Origin: Roseomonas sp. E05
GTDB lineage: Bacteria > Pseudomonadota > Alphaproteobacteria > Acetobacterales > Acetobacteraceae
Length of the DNA stretch: 55,870 nt
Assembly (NCBI RefSeq): GCF_030063475.1
Contig: NZ_JASIRT010000032.1
Location: forward strand, 1-55,870
Reading direction: 5' to 3'
The number at the start of each line of letters is the position of its first letter. Position 1 is the stretch's first letter. A program made the position numbers and the translations under genes. The notes beneath the pieces are model-generated. The model ran no database searches and had not been told where the DNA came from. It saw only the letters and a program-made list of their open reading frames with translations. Shown here one piece after another: positions 34,834 to 44,001 of the stretch.

Positions 34834-35838
34834 ATGCGCGCCGGGCTGATGCGCGACCTCCTGGTCGCCATGCTGGGCCTGCTGCTGCTCCTGGCGCTGC
34901 CCATGGTCTTTCCGCAGCCCTCGCTGCGGGACTTCCTGATCTACGTCATCGCCTACGGTCTCCTGGCGATGTCGCTGAACCTGCTGGTCGGGCTGACCGG
35001 CCTCGTCTCCTTCGGCCATGCCGCCTATTTCGCCTCCGGGGCCTATGTCTTCGGGCTGCTGATGCAGTCGGGCGCAGTGTCGATCCCGCTCGCCATGCTG
35101 GCGGCGGTGGGCGGCACGGCATTGCTGGCGCTGGTGATCGGCGCCATCTGCGTGCGGCTGAAGGAGATCTACTTCTCCTTCATCACGCTGGCCTTCCAGA
35201 TGTTCATCCACAGCATCATCCTGACCTGGGTGGACCTGACCGGCGGCGACCAGGGGCTGCGCGGCGGCATTCCGCGCCCGCCCTTCCTGGGCATCGATCT
35301 CGGCGAGGCGCACACGCTCTATGCTTTCGCCGCGGTGATCTTCGTCCTCTGCCTGCTGGTCATGCGGCAGGTCTGGCAGTCGCCCTTCGGCTATACGCTG
35401 CGCATGATCCGCGACAACCCGGCCCGCGCCAACTTCCTCGGCGTGAACGTGGTGCGGATGAAGCTCGGCATCTTCGTGCTGGCCGGGGCCATGGCCAGCA
35501 TGGCCGGCATCATCATGGCGCTCTTCGTCTCCGGCGCCTTTCCCGAGTTCGGCTTCTGGACCACCTCCGGCGAGGCGATCTTCATGATCATGCTCGGCGG
35601 CACGCAGGTGTTCCTCGGCCCGGTCGCCGGCGCCTTCCTGCTGCAACTGCTGAACCATTACGTCACCATCTACACGCATCACCACGGGCTGGTGCTGGGC
35701 GTCGTCATCCTGCTCATCGTGCTGGGGCTGCGGCGTGGCGTCGCCGATTTCGCCGCGGCATGGCTGGCCGAGCGCCGGGCCACCGTGCCGCCTGCGCCAG
35801 CCACGCCCGAGCCGGTCAAGACCAAGGCGGCGGGGTGA
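34834..35838 (+). CDS. Branched-chain amino acid-type ABC permease (LivM-like)
   Basis: This 334-residue permease has the LivM motifs SLNLLVGLTGLVSFGHAAYF and GYTLRMIRDNPARANFLGVN, and a Pro/Ala-rich tail (ATVPPAPATPEPVKTKAAG). It pairs with the upstream LivH-like protein in the inner membrane. The start ATG 34834 follows the LivH stop with one base between, and the ATPase gene starts 4 bases after its own stop. Confidence 0.93.
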   Translation: MRAGLMRDLLVAMLGLLLLLALPMVFPQPSLRDFLIYVIAYGLLAMSLNLLVGLTGLVSFGHAAYFASGAYVFGLLMQSGAVSIPLAMLAAVGGTALLALVIGAICVRLKEIYFSFITLAFQMFIHSIILTWVDLTGGDQGLRGGIPRPPFLGIDLGEAHTLYAFAAVIFVLCLLVMRQVWQSPFGYTLRMIRDNPARANFLGVNVVRMKLGIFVLAGAMASMAGIIMALFVSGAFPEFGFWTTSGEAIFMIMLGGTQVFLGPVAGAFLLQLLNHYVTIYTHHHGLVLGVVILLIVLGLRRGVADFAAAWLAERRATVPPAPATPEPVKTKAAG

Positions 35839-35842
35839 GGCG

Positions 35843-36607
35843 ATGTTGCAGATCGAGCATCTCTGCAAATCCTTCGGCGGTGTCGCGGCCACACGCGACG
35901 TCTCCCTCGGCTTCCCCGCCGGCTCCCTGACCGCGATCATCGGTCCGAACGGCGCGGGCAAGACCACGTTCTTCAACCTGGTTTCAGGCCATCTGCGGCC
36001 GGATTCGGGGCGCGTCGTCTTCGAGGGGCGGGATGTGGTGGGCCTGTCCAGCCTGGAGATCGCGCGCCGCGGCATGGCACGCGCCTTCCAGGTCGCCTCG
36101 CTCTTCCCGAGCCTGACGGCGCGGGAGGCGATGATCGCCGCCGTCACGGCCCATCAGCGCCGTTCCTGGTCGCTGCTCCGGCGGTTTCCGCTGGATGGCA
36201 GCCGCGCGAAGGCCGAGGAACTGCTCGAACTGCTGGGCCTCGCCGGCAAGGCCGATGTGATGTCCAGCAGCCTCTCGCATGGCGATCAGAAGCTGCTCGA
36301 CATCGGCCTGGCGCTGGCCATGGAACCGAAGGTGCTGCTGCTGGACGAGCCCACCGCCGGCATGGGTCCGGACGAGCGCTGGCGCATGATCGAAAAGGTG
36401 CACCACCTCTGGCAGGCGAAGCGCCTCACCATGATCTTCATCGAGCATGACATGGACATCGTCTTCAAATACGCCCAGGTCGTGCAGGTGCTGAAATATG
36501 GCGCCGTGCTCGCCCAGGGCACGCCGGAGGAGATCCGGCGCAACCAGGAGGTGATCGACGCCTATCTCGGCACCGACCACCATCTGGCCCTGGCGGAGGA
36601 GGCGTGA
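35843..36607 (+). CDS. ABC transporter ATP-binding protein (LivG-like)
   Basis: This 254-residue ATPase has Walker A GPNGAGKTT (residues about 34-42), signature-type LSHGDQKLLDIGLALA and Walker B VLLLDEPTAGM with an unusually long Q-loop insertion around AFQVASLFPSLT typical of LivG. The open frame extends upstream to 35735, but ATG 35843 behind GGGGTGAGGCG fits the family. It energises the LivH/LivM pair. Confidence 0.93.
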   Translation: MLQIEHLCKSFGGVAATRDVSLGFPAGSLTAIIGPNGAGKTTFFNLVSGHLRPDSGRVVFEGRDVVGLSSLEIARRGMARAFQVASLFPSLTAREAMIAAVTAHQRRSWSLLRRFPLDGSRAKAEELLELLGLAGKADVMSSSLSHGDQKLLDIGLALAMEPKVLLLDEPTAGMGPDERWRMIEKVHHLWQAKRLTMIFIEHDMDIVFKYAQVVQVLKYGAVLAQGTPEEIRRNQEVIDAYLGTDHHLALAEEA

Positions 36608-36609
36608 GC

Positions 36610-37323
36610 ATGGCCGCGCCCATCCTGCAGATCCACGACACGGACGTCTTCTACGGCGCCAGCCAGATCCTGTTCGGCATCGACCTGGCGGTCGAGCGCG
36701 GGCAGACCCTGGCGCTGCTCGGCCGCAACGGCGCCGGCAAGAGCACGACCTTCAAGGCGATCGCCGGTATCGCCCCGCCGCGGCGCGGGCATATCGCCCT
36801 CTCCGGCCAGACCCTCTCCGGCAAACCGCCCTATCTCGTCGCCCGCGCCGGGATCGGCTACGTGCCCGAGGACCGGCAGGTCTTTCCCGAGCACACGGTG
36901 GAGGACAATCTCATCGTCGGCGCCAAGCCCGGCCCGCGTGGCGACCGCCACTGGACGGCGGCGCGGATCTACGAGCTCTTCCCCGTTCTCGCGGGCATGC
37001 GGCACCGCATGGCCGGCCGCCTCTCGGGCGGCGAGCAGCAGATGCTCACCATCGCCCGCACGCTGATGGGGAACCCCGACATCCTGCTGCTGGATGAGCC
37101 CAGCGAGGGGCTGGCGCCCATCGTCGTGCGCGCCATCGGCGATCTCATCCGCACCCTGCGCGGCATGGGCGTGACCATCCTGCTGGCCGAGCAGAACATG
37201 CATTTCTGCCTGGGCATCGCCACGCATGCGACGGTGATCGACAAGGGGCAGGTCGTCTACAGCGACACCATCGACGCGCTGCGCGGCAATGATGCCGTCA
37301 TGCAGCGCTATCTGGCCGTCTGA
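36610..37323 (+). CDS. ABC transporter ATP-binding protein (LivF-like)
   Basis: This ATPase of about 237 residues has Walker A GRNGAGKSTTFKAIAG, the LivF-specific IGYVPEDRQVFPEHTVEDNL block, LSGGEQQMLTIARTLM signature and LLLDEPSEGLAPIVV Walker B. A GTG at 36604 overlaps the LivG stop (GTGA), but ATG 36610 lies at better distance from GGAGGAG and is preferred. It is the last transporter component of the operon. Confidence 0.93.
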   Translation: MAAPILQIHDTDVFYGASQILFGIDLAVERGQTLALLGRNGAGKSTTFKAIAGIAPPRRGHIALSGQTLSGKPPYLVARAGIGYVPEDRQVFPEHTVEDNLIVGAKPGPRGDRHWTAARIYELFPVLAGMRHRMAGRLSGGEQQMLTIARTLMGNPDILLLDEPSEGLAPIVVRAIGDLIRTLRGMGVTILLAEQNMHFCLGIATHATVIDKGQVVYSDTIDALRGNDAVMQRYLAV

Positions 37324-37336
37324 GGGAGGGATCGCA

Positions 37337-38122
37337 ATGGCACGGGATGAAGGGCGCGGCCGCATCGCGCTGGTGACGGGCGGGGCGAGCGGCATCGGGC
37401 TCGCCACGGCCGGAGTGTTGGCAGAGCGCGGCTGGCGCGTCGTCATCGCCGACATCAACGAGGCTCCGGCGCGGGAGGCCGCAGCGCGGATCGGCGCCGA
37501 AGCCATCGCCCTCGACGTGACGGACGAACGTGCCACCGAGGCGGCCTTCGAGGACATCGAGGCCAGGCTCGGCCCGGTGGAGGCGCTGGTGGCGAATGCC
37601 GGCCTGATCCAGCCGGGCGCGCCCCCGGAGAGGCTGCCGCTACAGGAGTTCGACCGCGTGATCGCCGTCAATCTGCGCGGCGTCTATGTCTCCTGTGTCG
37701 CGGCCGGCCGGCGCATGGCGCCGCGCGGCAAGGGCGGCATCGTCGTCACCGGCTCCGTGACCGCCACGCGCACGGCACCGCTGCACGCCTATGCGCCCTC
37801 CAAGGCGGCGGTGGTGCACATGGCGGCCTGCCTGGCTGCGGAATGGGGCCGTTCGGGCGTGCGGGTCAACGCGGTCTCGCCGGGTTACGTGGCCACGCCT
37901 CCCCTGCGCGCCGCGATCGAGCGCGGATTGCGCGACCCGCGCCTGCTGGCCGAGGCCGCGCCGCTCGGCCGGCTGGTGGAGCCGGAGGAAATCGGCGCCG
38001 GCGTGGCCTTCCTGCTCTCGGACGACGCTTCCGCCATCACCGGCATCAATCTGCCGATCGATGCGGGTTGGCTGGCCGGCGCGCACCTGACCACCTATGG
38101 CGGGATTCCTCCGGCCCGGTAG
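37337..38122 (+). CDS. SDR-family oxidoreductase
   Basis: This 261-residue classical SDR has the cofactor site TGGASGIGLATAGVLAERG followed by VVIADIN (acidic end of strand 2, favouring NAD), ANAG, catalytic Ser in VTGSVTATRTAP and YAPSK with Tyr and Lys. It starts at ATG 37337 behind GAGGGAGGG, 13 bases after the LivF stop, so it belongs to the transport operon. In this context it could oxidise an imported alcohol to the ketone used by the BVMO; that link is inference. Confidence 0.9.
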   Translation: MARDEGRGRIALVTGGASGIGLATAGVLAERGWRVVIADINEAPAREAAARIGAEAIALDVTDERATEAAFEDIEARLGPVEALVANAGLIQPGAPPERLPLQEFDRVIAVNLRGVYVSCVAAGRRMAPRGKGGIVVTGSVTATRTAPLHAYAPSKAAVVHMAACLAAEWGRSGVRVNAVSPGYVATPPLRAAIERGLRDPRLLAEAAPLGRLVEPEEIGAGVAFLLSDDASAITGINLPIDAGWLAGAHLTTYGGIPPAR

Positions 38123-38142
38123 CCGCCCGGCGTCTGGCAGTG

Positions 38143-39174
38143 CTACCCGGCGGGCTTTGGCGCCGCCGCGTCGCGCCAGGCGAGCAGACGGCGCAGGCCC
38201 TCGCGCATCTCCACCTCGGGCTCCCAGCCGATCGCCTCCTTTGCGGCACGGTGCACGATCTCGAAGGCGCCGCCGGAGGTCAGCCGCACCTTGCCGGGGT
38301 CGGGCTCCACCATTTCGGGCTTCAGGTCGGGCCGGCCGGAGAGCTCGGCCACCATCGTCACCAGTTCCAGCGTCGTCACCGGCCTGGGGCCGGAGGTGTT
38401 CACGGCGATGTCGGTGCTGGTCGATTCCAGCGCCATGCAGTTCGCCCGGGCGAGGTCGCCGACATAGACGAAATGCTTGGTCTCGCTGCCGTCGCCGATG
38501 ACCTTCGGCCGTTCGCCGCGCCTGATCGCATCATGCGTCTCCACGATGTAGAGCGCATTGGCCGCACGGTAGTGCTGCCGCTCGCCATAGACGGTGGAGT
38601 AGCGCAGCACGATGTAGTCCTGTCCATGCTTGCGATGCGCGTCGCGGCAGAGCTGCTCGCCGATGATCTTGGAGGCGCCATAAAGGATGGCAGCGGGCGG
38701 CGCGCCGGCGGCATGGAAGGGCGTCTCCTCCACCAGCCCGCCCTTGACGCCCGGTCCATAGCCGTAGACGGCATTCGAGGAGGAGAAGATCAGCTTGCGC
38801 ACCCTGTTGGCGCGGCAGGCCTCCAGCACGTTCTGCACGCCACGGATGTTGACGTCGATACCGCCCCAGGGATCGCGGTCGAAGTTCAGCGTCATGTAGG
38901 CGGCGAGATGGACGATGCCGTCCAGCCCCCCGGTGGCCCGCAGAAGTTCGTGCAGCTTGACGATGTCGCCCTGCACCACCTTCACGCGCGGATCGCCGCG
39001 CAGATGCGCGATGTTGCCCTCTCCACCGAAGGAGAGATTGTCGAAGATGGTGACCTCGGCGGCGCCGCGGGCCAGCAGCGCCTCGGCCGTGGCGGAGCCG
39101 ACGAGGCTCGCGCCGCCGATGACCATGATCCGGCTGCCCTTCACCGGGACAGCGGCGGTGTCCTTCCTGGCCAT
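38143..39174 (-). CDS. NAD-dependent epimerase/dehydratase
   Basis: This extended-SDR protein of about 343 residues has Rossmann motif VIGGASLVGSATAEALLARG and FDNLSFGGEGN, catalytic SSSNAVYG, YGASK (Tyr-x3-Lys), and LRYSTVYGERQHYRAAN. It is like UDP-glucose 4-epimerase relatives that act on nucleotide sugars or similar. A GTG at 39183 overlaps the stop of the upstream aldehyde dehydrogenase remnant (GTGA), whereas ATG 39174 is the next in-frame choice. It converges with the SDR gene; the product's substrate is not evident. Confidence 0.85.
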   Translation of the reverse strand: MARKDTAAVPVKGSRIMVIGGASLVGSATAEALLARGAAEVTIFDNLSFGGEGNIAHLRGDPRVKVVQGDIVKLHELLRATGGLDGIVHLAAYMTLNFDRDPWGGIDVNIRGVQNVLEACRANRVRKLIFSSSNAVYGYGPGVKGGLVEETPFHAAGAPPAAILYGASKIIGEQLCRDAHRKHGQDYIVLRYSTVYGERQHYRAANALYIVETHDAIRRGERPKVIGDGSETKHFVYVGDLARANCMALESTSTDIAVNTSGPRPVTTLELVTMVAELSGRPDLKPEMVEPDPGKVRLTSGGAFEIVHRAAKEAIGWEPEVEMREGLRRLLAWRDAAAPKPAG

Positions 39175-39179
39175 GGCGG

Positions 39180-39570
39180 TCACCGCGCCACTGACATGGG
39201 CTGTTCGTGCAGACCGGAATCCATGCTTTTCACCTGTGCGTAGAGGCAGGGGCCACTGATGCCCTTCTCATGCCCGATGCCGCTGTTCTTGAAGCCACCG
39301 AAGGGCGTGGTGGTGACGGACTGCCTGTGGGCGTTGATCCGGACCGAGCCTGCCTCAAGCGCACGGCCGATGCGCCAGGCCCGCTTGAAGCTTCCGGCCC
39401 AGATGCCGCAGGCCCGCCCGAAGGCGGTGCCGTTGGCCGGGGTGATGAGGTCGGGCTCCTCCTTGAAGGGCAGCGCCACCAGGACGGGTCCGGGCGCATC
39501 CGCCGGGCAGGGCAGGGATTCCATGGGCAGGCTGCCAATCGCCATGGGCAGGTAACAGGCCCCGCTGGCA
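39180..39570 (-). pseudogene. Aldehyde dehydrogenase C-terminal remnant
   Basis: Roughly 125 codons match the end of an ALDH: SSASGACYLPMAIGSLPMES, GPVLVALPFKEEPDLITPAN, AGSFKRAWRIGRALEAGSV and TTPFGGFKNSGIGHEKGISG. The catalytic Cys and Glu domains upstream are missing, and usually strict positions have changed (for example EEIFGP is not preserved before GPVLV). The stop overlaps a possible GTG start of the downstream epimerase, so the two were once one operon. Confidence 0.75.
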
Positions 39571-39632
39571 GAGCTCGGCCCTTCCGGAATCGCGCCGCCG
39601 CACGCAGCAGAGACCCGACCCGCATCCATTGT

Positions 39633-39860
39633 GAGAACAGGGCATTTCACCGCGCCCTGTTCGGCCTCTGCGGCAATCCCTGTCTGACGGAATCGATCCA
39701 CCTGCATGACCGGCTGAGCTTTCCCGTCCATGCCTCTGGTGCGGCCGATCCGAGCGCGCTCGCCCAGGCCTGCGAAGAGCATGCGGAGATGGTGAGAGCC
39801 CCGCGCCAGCGCAACCGGGAAATATTGGCTCACCTCTCGGTCACCCATACGGAACGAGCG
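39633..39860 (+). pseudogene. GntR-family regulator remnant (FCD-domain C-terminus)
   Basis: The plus strand encodes ENRAFHRALFGLCGNPCLTE, continuing SIHLHDRLSFPVHASGAADP and ACEEHAEMVRAPRQRNREIL, the metal/ligand-binding end of an FCD-type GntR regulator (ExxxFHxxL and HxxM positions). No winged helix precedes it, because that side is occupied by the aldehyde dehydrogenase remnant on the opposite strand. It was probably the divergent regulator of that gene. Confidence 0.65.
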
Positions 39861-40002
39861 CCAGCTCTACGTGCAGAGATTCCTGACGGGGCATGTCCTC
39901 TCCCGCCAGCGTTGCAGCGCCCTTCCCGGATCGGCGGGTGGCGATGCGCGCGGCACAGAGGCGGGGAGGTGCATGATCTTCTGATCAGGCGTTTTCTCCG
40001 CT

Positions 40003-41688
40003 TCAGCGCACAGCACTTCCACCTGCGGCGGGCGCGGCGATCTTGGGCCCGTAGGGGAAATAAGGGGGATGATCGCCGATGGCAGTCATGTCTACCTCGA
40101 CCAGGGTCGGCCCGCGCACCGCCAGGGCCTCCGACACCGTGGCGCCGAAAGCCGCGGGATCGCTGACCCGCCAGAAGGGTAGCCCGGCGAGTGCCGCGAC
40201 GCCAGCCAGATCCGGCGCGAGCAAGGTATCGAACCGCCGACGGCCGCTCGCCACGGCATCCTGGATATGGCGGATGACGCCGTAGCCTCGGTCGTTCATC
40301 ACCAGGATCACCATGTCCAGCTGTTCCTGCACGGCCGTCCACAGCTCACTCATGTTGAGGAAGAAGCCGCCATCCCCGGTCATCACCACGGTTTTCGGGT
40401 GCCCCGCAGCCAGGGCGGCGCCGATGCCCAGGCACAATCCCTGTCCGATGCCGGCACCAACCGGGTAGATGTTCGTCCTCGGGTCACTCAAGGCGAAAAG
40501 CTTGTTGCCCCATGTGCTGTTGTTGATGGTGATGTCGCGTGCCCAGACCGCATCGCGCGGCACCACCATGCGCAGTTGCTCGGCGAACCCGGCATAGGGA
40601 CCAAGAGACGCCTTGAAGGCTGCCCGGGTATCGCGCTTCAGGCAGCGGAATTCCTCGCCGAAGGCGGGTTCGGCGCGGTACCGGCCCGCCAGCCGCGCCG
40701 CCAATGCCTCCAGTGTAAGCGCGGCATCGCCGCGCAGAAACAGCACGTTCGGATAGGTGCGGCCATCTGCCAGCGGGTCGATATCGATCTGCACCAGGTT
40801 TCTTGGCAGCGGCACCGAGAAGTCGCCGGTCTCATGCCCGCGCAGCCGCGAGCCGGCAACGATCATCAGATCGACGCTGCCGTAGAAAGCCTCGACGCCG
40901 CCCAGGCCCTGGCCGTTCAACGCGCCGAGATTCATCGGATGGTCTTCCGGCACAATGCCCCGGCCGGCCCAGCTGGTCACCATCCCGAAGCCCATCTCGA
41001 GCAGGGCCATCGCGGGTCTGGCCGCGCCCGCCGCGCCGCGGCCGAGCCACAGCATGGGCCGCCTGGCCTGCAGCACGCGCGCGACGAGCTGCTCCAGGGC
41101 GGCCTCGGCCGGCGGGAGCGGCGGCGGCAAGGGCAGCATGAAGCCATCGAGCGTCGCCGGCCGTGGCAGCGTCGCCCGCTGTATGTCGGTGGGCACCTCG
41201 ACGCTCACGGGGCCCATGGGCGGCGTCAGCGCATCGGTCGCGGCGCGGGTCAGGACGCCCAGGGCCTCGCCCGCCGTTCGGATGCGGTAGGCCGATTTCC
41301 CCGTGGCCCGCAGCATGCCGAGCTGGTCCGGGACGTCGTGCACCGTGCCCATACCGCGGTCGGCGAAGCAGGTCGCCGTCTGCCCGGTGATGTGCAGCAG
41401 CGGCGTGCCGGCGAAACGCGCTTCCACCAGCCCTGCCACCGCATTGGCTGCGCCCGGCCCCGTGCTGGTGAAGACACAGCCCAGTCCGCCTGAAGCGCGG
41501 GCGTAGCCATCGGCCATGTGCCCCGCCCCTGCCTCGCCGCGCGCCATCACGAAACGCACGGCGTTGCGCCGTGAGATCGCATCCAGCATGGGGATGTTGT
41601 GCACCGATACGATGCCGAAGGCTGTGGACACGCCGCAGGCATCAAGGAACTCCGCAATCAGGTCGCTGACCGTGTAGGCGTCCGACAT
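40003..41688 (-). CDS. Thiamine-diphosphate-dependent enzyme, acetolactate-synthase-like
   Basis: This 561-residue protein has the three ThDP-enzyme domains: N-terminal pyrimidine domain with the catalytic Glu in MARGEAGAGHMADGYARASG, central domain (ARPMLWLGRGAAGAARPAMA-like) and C-terminal pyrophosphate domain with GDGGFFLNMSELWTAVQEQL around residue 436. It decarboxylates or ligates a 2-oxoacid. Relatives include acetolactate synthase, benzoylformate decarboxylase and oxalyl-CoA decarboxylase; the sequence does not decide. It starts at ATG 41688, 58 bases after a Bug protein gene on the same strand, suggesting that its substrate is what the Bug protein binds. Confidence 0.88.
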   Translation of the reverse strand: MSDAYTVSDLIAEFLDACGVSTAFGIVSVHNIPMLDAISRRNAVRFVMARGEAGAGHMADGYARASGGLGCVFTSTGPGAANAVAGLVEARFAGTPLLHITGQTATCFADRGMGTVHDVPDQLGMLRATGKSAYRIRTAGEALGVLTRAATDALTPPMGPVSVEVPTDIQRATLPRPATLDGFMLPLPPPLPPAEAALEQLVARVLQARRPMLWLGRGAAGAARPAMALLEMGFGMVTSWAGRGIVPEDHPMNLGALNGQGLGGVEAFYGSVDLMIVAGSRLRGHETGDFSVPLPRNLVQIDIDPLADGRTYPNVLFLRGDAALTLEALAARLAGRYRAEPAFGEEFRCLKRDTRAAFKASLGPYAGFAEQLRMVVPRDAVWARDITINNSTWGNKLFALSDPRTNIYPVGAGIGQGLCLGIGAALAAGHPKTVVMTGDGGFFLNMSELWTAVQEQLDMVILVMNDRGYGVIRHIQDAVASGRRRFDTLLAPDLAGVAALAGLPFWRVSDPAAFGATVSEALAVRGPTLVEVDMTAIGDHPPYFPYGPKIAAPAAGGSAVR

Positions 41689-41746
41689 CAGGCAAGCCGT
41701 CCATGTTGCTGCGTTGGGAAATTCACGTGGGCGCAGGACCGCATCG

Positions 41747-42745
41747 TCATTGGAGCTTGATGCCGGCCTCCCGGATCACCGCGCCCCACTTCGCATGTTC
41801 TGCATTGATGCGGGCGCCAAACGCCTCGGGCGCATCGCCGATCGGGGTGGCACCCAGGTCATCCAGTTTCCGCATCGTTGCCGGCTGTGCCAGCCCGGCG
41901 GCGAGAGCGGCATGCACACGTTGGATCACTGCATCCGGCGTATTCCTCGGCGCCACCACGCCGAACCAGGCAGTCACCTCATAGCCCGGAAGAGTCTCCG
42001 CAATAGCCGGGATGTCCGGAGCGCCGCCCCAGCGCCTGGCGCCGGTCACGCCGATGCCGGCAAGTGCGCCGGACCGCACATGCGGCAGGATGGAAGGCAG
42101 GTTATCAACCCCATAGCTGAGCCGGCCCGCGAGCAGATCGGGCATCATGGCCGATGAACCGCGGTAGGAGACGTGGTCGGCCTCGATGCCCGCCTGGATG
42201 CGGAACAACTCGGCGGCGAGATGCGTGGTGCCGCCAATGCTCGTCTCGCCATAGGCCAGCCGCCGTTGCTTCGCCAAGGCGATCAGCTCTGCCGTGGTCT
42301 TCACGCCAAGGCCGGGATGCGCAGCGATGAGATTGGGCACTTCCGCGATCTGCGTGACGGGGGCGAAATCGCGCAGCCCGTCAAAGCCCGGCTCGCTGTA
42401 GAGGAAGCCGTTGATGGCCAGCGGCCCTGGTGAGCTCAGCAGCAGCGTGTAGCCGTCGGGCTCGGCGCGGGCGGCCTGCGCTGCGCCGATATTGCCGCCC
42501 GCGCCGGAGCGGTTGTCCACCACCACCGGCTGGCCCAGCGCCTCTGTCAGGAGATCAGCGGCGACCCGGGCCAGGATGTCGCTTGTGCCGCCTGCCGGGA
42601 AAGGGCAGATCATCCTTATCGGGCGCGAGGGCCAGCCGGCCGTGGCCGCGCTGGCACCGCGCGCCAGCAATGCTGCCGCCATGCCGGTGAGCCAGGCACG
42701 GCGCCTCGGCATGGCGTGCTGCAAGATTCGCGGATCCGCCGTCAT
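41747..42745 (-). CDS. Bug-family (tripartite tricarboxylate-type) substrate-binding protein 1
   Basis: This 332-residue periplasmic protein has a Tat-like signal (MPRRRAWLTGMAAALLARGA, cleavage after ASAAT). The family pattern follows: WPSRPIRMICPFPAGGTSDI, PVVVDNRSGAGGNIGAAQAA, GYTLLLSSPGPLAINGFLY and HVSYRGSSAMMPDLLAGRLS. Bug proteins bind mono-, di- or tricarboxylates for TctAB-type or other transporters. It starts at ATG 42745 behind AGGAGGAAGGGAC. The long frame upstream is not part of the gene. It lies before the ThDP enzyme; no TctA/TctB membrane gene is in the window. Confidence 0.9.
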   Translation of the reverse strand: MTADPRILQHAMPRRRAWLTGMAAALLARGASAATAGWPSRPIRMICPFPAGGTSDILARVAADLLTEALGQPVVVDNRSGAGGNIGAAQAARAEPDGYTLLLSSPGPLAINGFLYSEPGFDGLRDFAPVTQIAEVPNLIAAHPGLGVKTTAELIALAKQRRLAYGETSIGGTTHLAAELFRIQAGIEADHVSYRGSSAMMPDLLAGRLSYGVDNLPSILPHVRSGALAGIGVTGARRWGGAPDIPAIAETLPGYEVTAWFGVVAPRNTPDAVIQRVHAALAAGLAQPATMRKLDDLGATPIGDAPEAFGARINAEHAKWGAVIREAGIKLQ

Positions 42746-42968
42746 GATGTCCCTTCCTCCTGTTTCTTTTAGCGCAGACTGCGCTGCGAAGCCGCCTCTG
42801 GCCAGTCCGTTTGAGGCCTGCCGCCGCGATTGGACCGACTTGGAAGGCTGGTTGGTCATCTCGCTTTGTGGCTCTGCTGAGAGCGGGTCGGATGAGCCGT
42901 TGCCGAGTGTATCTGCTGCCCTCATTGAGTCGGCAATCCCGAGTGCAATTCTCGCCCGTCCTGCATGG

Positions 42969-42994
42969 CCCGAGGCGGGGTAACCCACCTCGGG
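42969..42994. terminator. Hairpin downstream of Bug protein 2
   Basis: CCCGAGG and CCTCGGG arms of 7 bp, 12 bases apart, begin 12 bases after the stop codon of the 43006-43971 gene on the minus strand. No T-run follows, so termination is a guess. The remaining gap to 42745 shows no gene. Confidence 0.4.
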
Positions 42995-43005
42995 TGAACT
43001 CTGGT

Positions 43006-43971
43006 CTAATCCACGCGCACGCCGGCGGCGGCGATTACCTCCCCCCAGGCCTTTCGGTCCTGCGCCATCCGGGCGCCAAAGGCCTCCGGCCCCTCGAACA
43101 GCGGTGTCAGACCATTGTCGCGCAGCTGCTTCTGCAGAGCGGCATCCTGCAAGGCCCGCTTGGTGGCATCGGCCCAGGCGCTGACGGCCGCATCCGGCAT
43201 GCCGCGCGGGCCGCAGAGCCCGAACCAGCCGGCGATCTCCAGCCCCGGCACGGAGTCCGAGAGCAGCGGGACTTCGGGGAAGGTGGACTTCATGGATGCG
43301 TCGCCCAGCGCGACGAGGCGCAGCTTGCCGCCCTGCACCTGGGAGATGACGTCGCCGAGATTGGTGACCATGAAGTCGGCGCGCCCGGCCATGATGTCGA
43401 GCGCTGCGGGAGCCGCGCCCCGGTAGGGGACATGCAGCAGCTTGATCCCCGCCATCCGCTGCAGCCGCTCGCCCGAGAGGTGCTGCGCCGTGCCGATGCC
43501 GGCGCTGGCATAGCTCAGCCCACCCGGTTTTGCCTGTGCCGCGGCCAGGAAGGCCTCCATGCTGCTGTAGGGGCCGCCCGCACGCACCACGGCGCCGTAG
43601 CTGGAGAGTGCGACATTGGCGACCGGAATCAGATCCTTGCGCGGGTCGATCGGCATCGGCAGCCCAGGCAGCTCGGGGCTGATCGTCATGGTGCCCATCG
43701 GGCATTGGAACAGCACCGAGCCGTCAGCATCGCCGCGCACGACCGCCTCCGCCGCGATGAATCCGTTGGCGCCCGTGCGGTTCTCCACCACCACGTTGCG
43801 GTCGAGGAGGGGCGCGACGGCATTGGCGATCAACCGTGCCACGAGGTCCGATGTGCCACCTGGCGCGAAGCCGCCGATGATGCGCAGCGTCCGGTCGGGA
43901 AGCTGCGCCCGGGCCGGCGGAACAATGGCCGCGCAAGCCACCAGGGCCATGGCGAGCACACGTTTCAACAT
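43006..43971 (-). CDS. Bug-family substrate-binding protein 2
   Basis: This 321-residue periplasmic protein has a Sec-type signal (MLKRVLAMALVACAAIVPPA, cleavage near ARAQ) and the Bug fold: RIIGGFAPGGTSDLVARLIA, RTGANGFIAAEAVVR, YASAGIGTAQHLSGERLQRM, HVPYRGAAPAALDIMAGRAD and LCGPRGMPDAAVSAW. It is strikingly similar to Bug protein 3, 30 bases upstream, so it looks like a tandem duplicate with a possibly different ligand. It is the last gene of the carboxylase operon before a hairpin. Confidence 0.9.
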   Translation of the reverse strand: MLKRVLAMALVACAAIVPPARAQLPDRTLRIIGGFAPGGTSDLVARLIANAVAPLLDRNVVVENRTGANGFIAAEAVVRGDADGSVLFQCPMGTMTISPELPGLPMPIDPRKDLIPVANVALSSYGAVVRAGGPYSSMEAFLAAAQAKPGGLSYASAGIGTAQHLSGERLQRMAGIKLLHVPYRGAAPAALDIMAGRADFMVTNLGDVISQVQGGKLRLVALGDASMKSTFPEVPLLSDSVPGLEIAGWFGLCGPRGMPDAAVSAWADATKRALQDAALQKQLRDNGLTPLFEGPEAFGARMAQDRKAWGEVIAAAGVRVD

Positions 43972-44001
43972 CTTGATTCCTCCCTGCCCAACCGGGCTTT
44001 C

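Noticed and set aside
34657-36147. Minus-strand open frame of 496 codons
   Set aside because: Antisense to the LivM and LivG genes; acidic/His-rich translation without a fold.
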